From contig CBDTTM010000077.1 of NCBI GenBank assembly GCA_965363355.1, forward strand, positions 1 through 10,945: a stretch of 10,945 bases of DNA. Direction: 5' to 3'. Under the pieces are notes generated by a model that was given only the letters and a program-made list of their open reading frames with translations, did no database searches and was not told the DNA's origin. Source of the stretch: CBDTTM01 sp965363355. GTDB taxonomy: Bacteria; Bacillota; Negativicutes; Selenomonadales; Selenomonadaceae. Shown here piece by piece: positions 1-5,844 of the stretch. Numbering within the stretch: position 1 is the first letter of the stretch; each line of letters starts with the position of its first letter. The translations under genes and the position numbers were made by a program.

Positions 1-526
1 CACCGACCCCGCCAGCACCGATGACGCCTGCCATTGCCGTTGCACCAAGCAAGCCTATCGTTCCCGTTGTAATCGATAAGATCAAAGAGCCTTTGGCTTC
101 TGGTAGCAAAAAATGCCAAACGACCTCAAAATGAGATGCCCCCATAGCCTGAGCGGCTTCCACGATTCCATAATCCACCTCTAAAAGTGAATTTTCAAAA
201 AGCCTCGTCAAATAGGGTGCAATAAAAATGACCAAAGGGACTAAAGCTGCGGTTGTTCCAACCCGGGTGCCTACGATTTCCTTAGTTAAAGGCAAAATAA
301 ACACCATCAAAATAATAAATGGCACACTTCGTATGATGTTGACGATCGTATTTAAAACAAAATAAATGTATTTATTTTTCAAAATACCATTTTCATTGGT
401 TAAAACCAAAACTACGGCCATAATCATTCCCAGTAATGTGCCAAGAGCTAATGAAACGAATACCATATAGATCGTCTGCTCAGCCGCTAGCAAAATTTGG
501 GCATTCGGTACGCCTAAATCCATCAT
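1..526 (-). CDS. metI: Methionine-type ABC transporter permease MetI, 3' end cut by window edge
   Basis: Integral inner-membrane permease of a MetNIQ-type importer for methionine or related sulfur amino acids. About 175 residues are visible and the C-terminus lies beyond the left edge. I translated it from the complement. After a short start (MMDLGVPNAQ) comes a hydrophobic first segment, then the typical MetI stretch IRSVPFIILM at about residues 65-74. Further on is the EAA-loop motif EAAQAMGAS, which docks on the ATPase, followed by another hydrophobic segment. The ATG at 526 overlaps the metN stop (TGA at 523-525) in an ATGATG arrangement, and GGGAGGTG lies just upstream, so translation is probably coupled. 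The family and fold are clear. The exact substrate cannot be read from the permease. No metQ lipoprotein gene is visible; it may lie to the left. Confidence 0.93.
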   Translation of the reverse strand, partial: MMDLGVPNAQILLAAEQTIYMVFVSLALGTLLGMIMAVVLVLTNENGILKNKYIYFVLNTIVNIIRSVPFIILMVFILPLTKEIVGTRVGTTAALVPLVIFIAPYLTRLFENSLLEVDYGIVEAAQAMGASHFEVVWHFLLPEAKGSLILSITTGTIGLLGATAMAGVIGAGGVG

Positions 527-1545
527 AAGCTCACCTCCCGGCATTCGATCGAATATTTCAAAACATAGTCAATTGCGGCTTGTATCTGCTGTTCGTCACC
601 AATGAATTGAACAATGAAAATTCCCAGCACCGTATGCTGTAGCTCATTGACCGAGGCAAATACGATGTTGGTCTCCACCGCAAACGTTTTATTGATGCGA
701 CATAAAATATTTTTATGTACATCCTCACCTAAAAAGCGCAAAGAAAAAATCTTATGATTTCTTTGATCTTGTTTCAGTACGGCAATGACACTTTCTGGAA
801 TCTCATCGGCAATAACTGTTTTGACAAATTTCTTCGTCATTTCCTGCCGGGGATTACAAAAAACGTCTAGCACCGACCCGTGTTCAACCAGCTTTCCCTG
901 CTCCATGACCGCTACTTTATTACAGATACGCTGAATCACATGGATTTCATGCGTAACAATAAGAATTGTAATGTTCATTTCTCGATTGATTTTTTCTAGC
1001 AGGCGTAAAATCGAATCCGTTGTTTCCGGATCTAGCGCACTGGTTGCCTCATCACAAAGAAGAATCGATGGATTTGTCGCCAATGCTCTTGCGATACCGA
1101 CTCTCTGTTTTTGCCCGCCAGATAACTGCGTTGGGTAAACGTTCTTTTTATCTGTCAATTCAACAAACGCAAGGAGTTCGCTGACCCGTTCTTCTATTTT
1201 TTTCTCCGCCATTCGATTTAGCCGTAACGGAATTGCTATATTATCATATACACTCTTGGAATTGAGCAAATTAAACTGTTGAAAAACCATACCGATTTGC
1301 TTGCGAACTTGTCGAAGCTTGGAAAAAGAGAGCTGATTGATATCCAGTCCGTTGACTTCAACCCGCCCCGAACTCGGACGTTCCAAAGCATTGACCATGC
1401 GCAGCAAAGTAGATTTTCCCGCACCACTAAAACCAATCACGCCAAATATATCCCCATCTGCAATTTTTAGTGATACATGCTCAAGTGCATTTACTCTTTG
1501 TTTTTTTATCACAAATTCTTTACTGACATCCATAAAATCAATCAT
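523..1545 (-). CDS. metN: Methionine-type ABC transporter ATP-binding protein MetN with NIL domain
   Basis: Cytoplasmic ATPase subunit that powers the MetI permease. All nucleotide-binding motifs are present: Walker A GFSGAGKST at residues 38-46, Q-loop at 89-90 (VFQQFN), signature LSGGQ at 141-145, Walker B ILLCDE at 161-166 with D-loop SALD, and the switch His in VTHE at 199. After about residue 255 comes a beta-rich extension of about 80 residues that fits the NIL (ACT-like) domain of MetN. In E. coli MetN this domain binds methionine and inhibits transport, so substrate feedback is plausible here. At 340 aa it has normal family length. The ATG at 1545 is preceded by GGAG with an 8-base spacer. 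It lies 15 nt behind the amidohydrolase and overlaps metI by 4 nt, so the three genes form one operon. Confidence 0.95.
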   Translation of the reverse strand: MIDFMDVSKEFVIKKQRVNALEHVSLKIADGDIFGVIGFSGAGKSTLLRMVNALERPSSGRVEVNGLDINQLSFSKLRQVRKQIGMVFQQFNLLNSKSVYDNIAIPLRLNRMAEKKIEERVSELLAFVELTDKKNVYPTQLSGGQKQRVGIARALATNPSILLCDEATSALDPETTDSILRLLEKINREMNITILIVTHEIHVIQRICNKVAVMEQGKLVEHGSVLDVFCNPRQEMTKKFVKTVIADEIPESVIAVLKQDQRNHKIFSLRFLGEDVHKNILCRINKTFAVETNIVFASVNELQHTVLGIFIVQFIGDEQQIQAAIDYVLKYSIECREVSL

Positions 1546-1560
1546 TTTACCAACTCCTGC

Positions 1561-2694
1561 TCAAACCCGTTCCAAAGCTTGTTGTGCTAAAACTGTAAAA
1601 TATTCTGCTGCGGGAAATAAAGCTGCTGGATCCACTGCAAAATGCGGATTATGCCCAGGATAGGATTCTCCCGTTCCAATATGAATAAAGACCCCTTTGA
1701 TTTTGTCCATATAGAAAGAAAAATCTTCTCCACCTAACGAATTTGGCGATTTTTCCACGGTAAGATTTAATCTTTTGGCTTCGTCTGTCGCAAAAGAAAC
1801 CCATTCTTCATCATTGATCGTCGCTGGCGGCCCACTGATCCAGTTCACTTCTGCTTTTGCCCCATGCGCAGACGCAATCGCATCCGCCATCGTGCGCAGG
1901 CGCGCTTCTACTTGAATCCGGTCTTTTGGATCGAGAGTTCTAACTGTACCTTCTAGATAAGCCGTTTCTGGAATTACATTCCACGTATTGCCGCTTTCAA
2001 AATGGGTGATACTAATAAGTGATGGAGAAAACGGGTCTATATTTCGGCTGACAATAGATTGCACTGCACTTACAAAGGCAGAGGCCGTCACAATCGGATC
2101 AATGCCATCTTGTGGATGGGCTGCATGTGTCCCTTTGCCCGAAAACGTTATATTGAACTGATCTACGGCCGCCGTTACGGCACCTGTTTTTATTCCGACT
2201 ACACCGACCTTAAATGCCGATGAGCTGTGCAGTCCGAATATCGCTTGGACATCATCTAAAGCATGCGTTTCTATAACTTTGACTGCCCCGCCGGGAGCCT
2301 CTTCTGCTGGCTGGAAAATGATGCGGACCGTTCCCTTTAATTCTTTTTCGCGTAACTTTAGAAGATACGCTGTACCCAAAATTGTCGCTATATGAAAATC
2401 ATGACCGCAGGCATGCATTTTTCCTATGTTTTGCGATTTATAAGCCAAATCTGTTTTTTCTTCAATAGGGAGCGCATCAATATCACAACGCACAGCTATA
2501 ATTGGCTGTTCCCCATTCCCCACCTCAGCAACCAATCCTGTTTTAAGCGGCAAATCGAGAATTTTTATCCCAGCAGCAGTCAAATTTTCTTTGATATGCT
2601 TCGTTGTTTCATATTCTTCATAAGATAACTCCGGATGTTGATGAAACCAATAGAAATTTTCCTCGACTTTATTTTTTATCGCTTCTTTTTCCAA
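1561..2694 (-). CDS. M20-family metal-dependent amidohydrolase (N-acyl amino acid deacylase type)
   Basis: Cytoplasmic di-metal hydrolase of the M20D peptidase/aminoacylase group, expected to cleave an N-acyl or amide bond of an amino-acid derivative. Visible metal-site motifs are HQHPELSYEE near residue 18, RCDIDALPI at 69-77, MHACGHD at 93-99 (Cys96 and His98), the catalytic and metal-binding Glu pair in QPAEEAPGG (131-132), GLHSSS with His156, and GHNPHF near 347-352. The dimerisation lid lies roughly between 170 and 290. At 377 aa it has family length. The start is TTG at 2694, preceded by AAGGAAGAAGG about 8 nt upstream; no in-frame ATG fits better. It is the first gene of the operon with metN and metI. 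M20D enzymes of B. subtilis such as YxeP, YtnL and SndA sit beside sulfur amino-acid transporters and act on N-acetylated cysteine derivatives. A similar substrate here is inferred from context and is unproven. Confidence 0.9.
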   Translation of the reverse strand: MEKEAIKNKVEENFYWFHQHPELSYEEYETTKHIKENLTAAGIKILDLPLKTGLVAEVGNGEQPIIAVRCDIDALPIEEKTDLAYKSQNIGKMHACGHDFHIATILGTAYLLKLREKELKGTVRIIFQPAEEAPGGAVKVIETHALDDVQAIFGLHSSSAFKVGVVGIKTGAVTAAVDQFNITFSGKGTHAAHPQDGIDPIVTASAFVSAVQSIVSRNIDPFSPSLISITHFESGNTWNVIPETAYLEGTVRTLDPKDRIQVEARLRTMADAIASAHGAKAEVNWISGPPATINDEEWVSFATDEAKRLNLTVEKSPNSLGGEDFSFYMDKIKGVFIHIGTGESYPGHNPHFAVDPAALFPAAEYFTVLAQQALERV

Positions 2695-2745
2695 TAAAAA
2701 AACCTTCTTCCTTACTATTCATGGTTGTTATATATGTTTTATTCA

Positions 2746-2774
2746 ATACTACTGTATGTATAAAAATTTGTCAA
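2746..2774 (-). promoter_or_regulatory. Sigma-A-type promoter of the amidohydrolase-metN-metI operon
   Basis: On the minus strand a perfect -35 TTGACA (2769-2774) is followed by exactly 17 bases and a -10 TAGTAT (2746-2751). It lies between the terminator of the cysteine synthase gene and the TTG start at 2694, giving a leader of about 45 nt with no S-box or T-box motif. The -35 and its flanks (ACTTGACAAATTTT) are identical over 14 bases to the promoter of the cysteine synthase gene. Confidence 0.65.
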
Positions 2775-2805
2775 GTTGTAATGTCTTTATTGACGTATTT
2801 TCGAC

Positions 2806-2846
2806 AAAAAACAGGCAGACCGAGCTTTTATGCCCCATCTGCCTGT
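2806..2846 (-). terminator. Rho-independent terminator after the cysteine synthase gene
   Basis: On the minus strand, ACAGGCAGA and TCTGCCTGT form a perfect 9-bp stem (arms 2838-2846 and 2811-2819) with a shorter GGGC/GCTC stem in the loop, followed directly by a run of T. It starts about 27 nt beyond the stop codon at 2874. It should separate the cysteine synthase transcript from the amidohydrolase operon, which has its own promoter. Confidence 0.9.
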
Positions 2847-2873
2847 GTGCGATTTAAGAAAGCCTCTTTATCT

Positions 2874-3854
2874 TTAAAATAAGCTTGTTGATAGATACCT
2901 TAGCCCCGTATCTGGCGAAATGACAATGATTCGTTTTCCTCTGTTTTCTTCCTGTTTTGCTAATATAGTAGCTGCATGAATAGCCGCCCCGGAAGAGGTC
3001 CCAAGTAAAATCCCCTCCGTTTTAGCAACCGCCCGCGCAGCTTCATAGGCTTGCAGCGTTTCCACTTCAAAAACTTCATCGTAAATATCAATATTCATTG
3101 TTGCTGGTACACGCTCTTTGGGGACTCCCCAAAATGGATGAACTCCCGTAATCTCTTCCGGCTTTGGATTTTGAGCACTCGGCAATGAATTCGGTCCGGG
3201 CTGAATCGCGACAATCTTCACCGCCGGATTTTTCTCTTTTAAATAGGCACCTGTACCCGATATCGTTCCCCCTGTGCCAACAGCAGCAACTAGGATATCT
3301 ACCTTTCCTTCGCTGTCTTCCCAAATTTCAGGTCCAGTTGTGTTTTTATGGATTTTAGGATTTGCTGGATTTTCTATTTGATTAATAAAAAAAATGTCTT
3401 TTTCTTTTGATAAAACATTTTCCTCTAACGATTTGATTACCGCGACAAAATCACCATTTGTTTGTGCTAATACATCCGCTACTGCTGGCTCTTCCGAAAG
3501 TTTGATCGTTTCACCGCCAAATGCATGAATTACTTTAAAACGCTCCTCACTTACTTGGTCTTGTATATAAACCCGAAATCTATAGCCTTTAGCGGCGGCA
3601 ATGGCAGCCAAGCCAATACCGGTATTGCCACTCGTCGTTTCAACGATTGTGTCTCCTGGTTTCAGCAATCCTTTTTGCTCTGCATCTTCAATCATCGCTA
3701 AAGCAATCCTATCTTTTACACTTTGATTGGGATTGAAATATTCGAGTTTCACTACGATTTCTGCCAATAATTTATTTTTTCTTTCATAATTGACCAATTC
3801 AAGCAATGGCGTGTTGCCTACTAATTCTGTAATAGATTTTCTTATTTTCCCCAT
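2874..3854 (-). CDS. cysK: Cysteine synthase family PLP enzyme (O-acetylserine sulfhydrylase-like)
   Basis: Cytoplasmic fold-type II PLP enzyme that should form cysteine from O-acetylserine and sulfide, or carry out a related beta-replacement. The PLP Lys is Lys47 in NQSVKDR, the substrate-binding loop is TSGNTG at 74-79, the PLP-phosphate loop is GTGGT at 193-197, and the pyridine-nitrogen region is SPDTGLRYLS at 313-322. GTSSGAA lies at 285-291. At 326 aa it is slightly longer than usual. The loop after residue 235, usually close to GIGAGF in CysK, reads GVHPFWG here, so the donor or acceptor could differ (a cystathionine beta-synthase-like activity is possible). The ATG at 3854 is preceded by AAAAGGGG. 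The gene is monocistronic, with its own promoter, structured leader and terminator. Family assignment is firm; the symbol assumes the common function. Confidence 0.88.
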   Translation of the reverse strand: MGKIRKSITELVGNTPLLELVNYERKNKLLAEIVVKLEYFNPNQSVKDRIALAMIEDAEQKGLLKPGDTIVETTSGNTGIGLAAIAAAKGYRFRVYIQDQVSEERFKVIHAFGGETIKLSEEPAVADVLAQTNGDFVAVIKSLEENVLSKEKDIFFINQIENPANPKIHKNTTGPEIWEDSEGKVDILVAAVGTGGTISGTGAYLKEKNPAVKIVAIQPGPNSLPSAQNPKPEEITGVHPFWGVPKERVPATMNIDIYDEVFEVETLQAYEAARAVAKTEGILLGTSSGAAIHAATILAKQEENRGKRIIVISPDTGLRYLSTSLF

Positions 3855-3893
3855 GTAAAACGCCCCTTTTCTAGAATTAATTTTTTAGTAAAT

Positions 3894-3939
3894 AAAAAAG
3901 AGGTTATCGAACCTGCATGATGCAAGTCCCATAACCTCT
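3894..3939 (-). terminator. Leader terminator (attenuator) upstream of the cysteine synthase gene
   Basis: On the minus strand, AGAGGTTAT (3931-3939) pairs perfectly with ATAACCTCT (3899-3907) and is followed by TTTTTT. A second helix, ACTTGCA/TGCAGGT, fits inside the loop. The hairpin lies between the promoter at 4040-4068 and the start codon at 3854, so it would stop transcription before the gene unless it is disrupted. Confidence 0.8.
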
Positions 3940-4033
3940 AGTTATCTAGTGAGTTATCGCCCTGTAAAATCCCACGTCATAACATGCCACAAAACTTGCA
4001 ACCATGTTATGTTTAGTCAAATACAACTGCCAT
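3894..4033 (-). promoter_or_regulatory. Candidate cis-regulatory leader RNA with terminator/antiterminator switch
   Basis: The leader of the cysteine synthase gene runs from a predicted start near 4033 to 3855. In transcript order it holds three elements. First is a hairpin with a perfect 9-bp stem, CATAACATG/CATGTTATG (4003-4011 with 3978-3986), and a 16-nt loop. Second is a possible antiterminator, ATAACT/GGTTAT around CTAG-ATAA-CTAG (3931-3957). Third is the intrinsic terminator at 3894-3939. The antiterminator uses the left arm of the terminator, so the two cannot form together. The loop of the first hairpin carries TGCAAGT (3994-4000), complementary to ACTTGCA in the terminator (3921-3927), which would allow a long-range contact. 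I see no SAM-I, T-box or other known conserved core, so the ligand or signal is unknown. Confidence 0.55.
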
Positions 4034-4039
4034 GTATTA

Positions 4040-4068
4040 CTTATACCCTCTTCGCTAAAATTTGTCAA
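4040..4068 (-). promoter_or_regulatory. Sigma-A-type promoter of the cysteine synthase gene
   Basis: On the minus strand, -35 TTGACA (4063-4068), a 17-base spacer and -10 TATAAG (4040-4045). Transcription would start near 4033 and give a leader of about 180 nt. It diverges from the porin promoter at 4122-4150, with about 50 bases between the two -35 boxes. Confidence 0.75.
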
Positions 4069-4121
4069 GTATTTTAAAAATACGGCCAAAACTTCATTTC
4101 GCAAAATTTATCGCCAGCATC

Positions 4122-4150
4122 TTGACAAACGAATGATTTGTCATTACTAT
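4122..4150 (+). promoter_or_regulatory. Predicted promoter of the SLH porin gene
   Basis: Perfect -35 TTGACA at 4122-4127, then a 17-base spacer and TACTAT at 4145-4150 as -10. An overlapping TATAAA (4148-4153) would need a 20-base spacer and is less likely. An untranslated leader of about 200 nt follows before the ATG at 4355. Confidence 0.6.
4123..4143. promoter_or_regulatory. Perfect inverted repeat in the porin promoter (candidate operator)
   Basis: TGACAAA, seven bases, then TTTGTCA: a perfect 7+7 inverted repeat of 21 bases. It overlaps the -35 box and fills most of the spacer, where a bound repressor would block RNA polymerase. I cannot assign it to a known regulator. Confidence 0.45.
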
Positions 4151-4193
4151 AAAGCATATTAAACATATCAACAAAATATTTTCAGGCGATTAG

Positions 4194-4248
4194 AAAGCTA
4201 AAGCCGATTTCTGTAAATAATAGGAATCTGTTTTAGCTTTTTTATTTT
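4194..4248 (+). terminator. Terminator-like hairpin inside the porin leader
   Basis: AAAGCTAAA (4194-4202) pairs perfectly with TTTAGCTTT (4232-4240), with an inner helix GATTTC/GGAATC (4206-4211 with 4223-4228), followed by a T-rich tract. It lies about 40 nt after the predicted transcription start and about 110 nt before the porin ATG. It could attenuate the porin or end a short RNA of about 90 nt. The stretch from 4249 to 4354 holds an isolated AGGAGGTG with no fitting start codon, a weak AAGAG/CTCTT hairpin, and the real ribosome-binding site (AAAGGA). Confidence 0.55.
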
Positions 4249-4354
4249 CAGTAGGAGGTGCCAACGGAACAAATCTATATCGCGTTACCAAAAAGAGCTG
4301 CAAATCTCTTATCTCGTGCATTTATTCATATTTAATAGCAAAGGATGTTTTCAA

Positions 4355-5632
4355 ATGAAAAAAACAACAATGTTTCTTTTAGGAATCAGCGCATTCACCT
4401 TATCGCTCCACTCATTTCCACCTGCCGAAGCTGCTTCGGCCATTGCAAACCCATTCGAAAAAGTATCTACAGACCACTGGGAATACAAATCCTTAGAAAA
4501 ACTCCAAACGGATGGAATCTGGGATAATAAAATCCCACTTACCATCGATAATGCTCATGCTCTGACAAGATACGATATCGCAAAAATCATCGGTGAAGCA
4601 ACGACAAACTACGAGGCTGCCTCTAGTGAAGACAAACAGCTTCTAGATAAGCTCCAACAAGAATATTCACCTGAACTTACGGCATTAGGCGTACAGTTTA
4701 AAAAAGCGGCACCAGAAAGCCAGCAAAAGCTCCCGACATTTTCAGGTGAATATTACGCCGGCTACCAAAATCAAAAGAAATCTTTTGATGGCAGCAACCA
4801 AACAAATTCTGCCTTTTTGACACGTACTCGTCTTTATATCAACTACGATATCAACGACCAGTGGAGCTTTACGACGCGTTTACAAAATCAAAGTACATTG
4901 AGTAAAACAGATACGTATGAAAGCACAAATAGCAAAGATGGTTCTAATGTCAGTTTCAACGAAGCCTATATTACAGGAAAACTTCACGGAGGAAAAGTCT
5001 CCATTGGTCGACAAGGCCGCTATGTTACGGTTCTCGACGGAATGATTTACGATGGCCTGCTAAAAGGTATCCGCACGAGCTATCCTTTAGGAAATGCCTA
5101 CCAACTCACTGCTCAATATGGACTTGAAGTCCCAACTTCAACAGGAGAAGCCTCCGGCAATACCTATAGCAGTATCGAGCTCAGAAAAAATTACGGTATA
5201 GCCCAAACCGGCCTAGCCTATCATCATTTCAGTACCGACAATGCGAGCCTTAATAAAAACATCGTAGAAGGTTTAGTCAAAATCCCCCTGAGTAAAGATT
5301 TCACAGCATCTTTTAATTACGCAAAATCAAACGCCTCCACCTACAATACAGCATTTGCTTATAAAATCGCTTATAAAGCATCCGATTTATCCATCCCTGG
5401 CTCTTATCAAGTCTGGGCACAATACCGATCCTTGAACCCCAACAGCTATGTTTGCCCTACATACGATCTAGTCAGCGTAAATCAGGGTGGATCAAAAGGT
5501 TATGAAGTAGGATTTTCCTATGTTCTTTCCAAAAATTTATTATGGCACAATGAATTTATTTCCGCAAAATCCGAGATTGATAGCAATTCCCAAACAAAGT
5601 ATTACTTTAGCCGATTGTGGTTATTTTTCTAA
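4355..5632 (+). CDS. SLH-domain outer-membrane porin
   Basis: Probable trimeric-type porin of the outer membrane, tethered to peptidoglycan by its periplasmic SLH domain as in Selenomonas Mep45. From the chosen ATG at 4355 (AAAGGA 9 nt upstream) the protein has 425 aa. A frame-open ATG 39 bases earlier lacks an SD and would spoil the signal peptide. Residues 1-27 are a Sec signal (MKKTTMFLLG start, AEAASA cleavage region). Residues about 32-82 form one SLH domain (NPFEKVSTDHWEY near its start, LTRYDIAKI at its end). A charged helical linker runs to about 117. The rest is alternating aromatic and polar beta-strand sequence (for example TRTRLYINYDI) and ends in WLFF, with the terminal Phe recognised by the BAM machinery. 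Diffusion channel for small hydrophilic solutes is the family role; specificity is not readable. Confidence 0.9.
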   Translation: MKKTTMFLLGISAFTLSLHSFPPAEAASAIANPFEKVSTDHWEYKSLEKLQTDGIWDNKIPLTIDNAHALTRYDIAKIIGEATTNYEAASSEDKQLLDKLQQEYSPELTALGVQFKKAAPESQQKLPTFSGEYYAGYQNQKKSFDGSNQTNSAFLTRTRLYINYDINDQWSFTTRLQNQSTLSKTDTYESTNSKDGSNVSFNEAYITGKLHGGKVSIGRQGRYVTVLDGMIYDGLLKGIRTSYPLGNAYQLTAQYGLEVPTSTGEASGNTYSSIELRKNYGIAQTGLAYHHFSTDNASLNKNIVEGLVKIPLSKDFTASFNYAKSNASTYNTAFAYKIAYKASDLSIPGSYQVWAQYRSLNPNSYVCPTYDLVSVNQGGSKGYEVGFSYVLSKNLLWHNEFISAKSEIDSNSQTKYYFSRLWLFF

Positions 5633-5700
5633 GAACAAAAGTTTAGTAAACAACTTATCAAGTCCAAGTTAAAATCACTAGAAAAATAAATGCATAGATA

Positions 5701-5756
5701 AAAAAGCAGCCTGCCACCTATATCCATCTTTGGGTATAAACGGCTGGCTGCTTTTT
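5701..5756. terminator. Strong bidirectional terminator between porin and cupin genes
   Basis: AAAAAGCAGCC (5701-5711) and GGCTGCTTTTT (5746-5756) form a perfect 11-bp stem. It extends inward across a T-T mismatch into GCC/GGC and further into TATATCCA/TGGGTATA. With A-run and T-run on opposite flanks it can end transcripts from both sides, serving the plus-strand porin (stop at 5632) and the convergent minus-strand operon (stop at 5845). In the rest of 5633-5844 I see no gene or site. Confidence 0.92.
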
Positions 5757-5844
5757 AACGATAATTTAATAAAATGTACACTCTATGGCAGATACGATTC
5801 AATAAATCTACCGTCCTGTCAAAAATTTTTTGTTCTTCATCTCT

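Noticed and set aside
2604..2882. Plus-strand open frames around the amidohydrolase start
   Set aside because: They run antisense to a real gene and its promoter and terminator region, have no SD and give no recognisable protein.
3855..4033. SAM-I (S-box) or T-box leader before the cysteine synthase gene
   Set aside because: Neither the S-box conserved core nor the T-box AGGGTGG-ACCGCG element can be found, and the leader is short for a T-box.
4190..4270. Cobalamin riboswitch suggested by AATAGGAATC and GGTGCC in the porin leader
   Set aside because: The two pieces occur in the wrong order, and the rest of the conserved B12 core is missing.
4316..4354. Earlier ATG for the porin, adding 13 residues
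   Set aside because: No SD precedes it and the added residues would sit before an otherwise normal Lys-Lys signal peptide; ATG 4355 has AAAGGA at a good distance.
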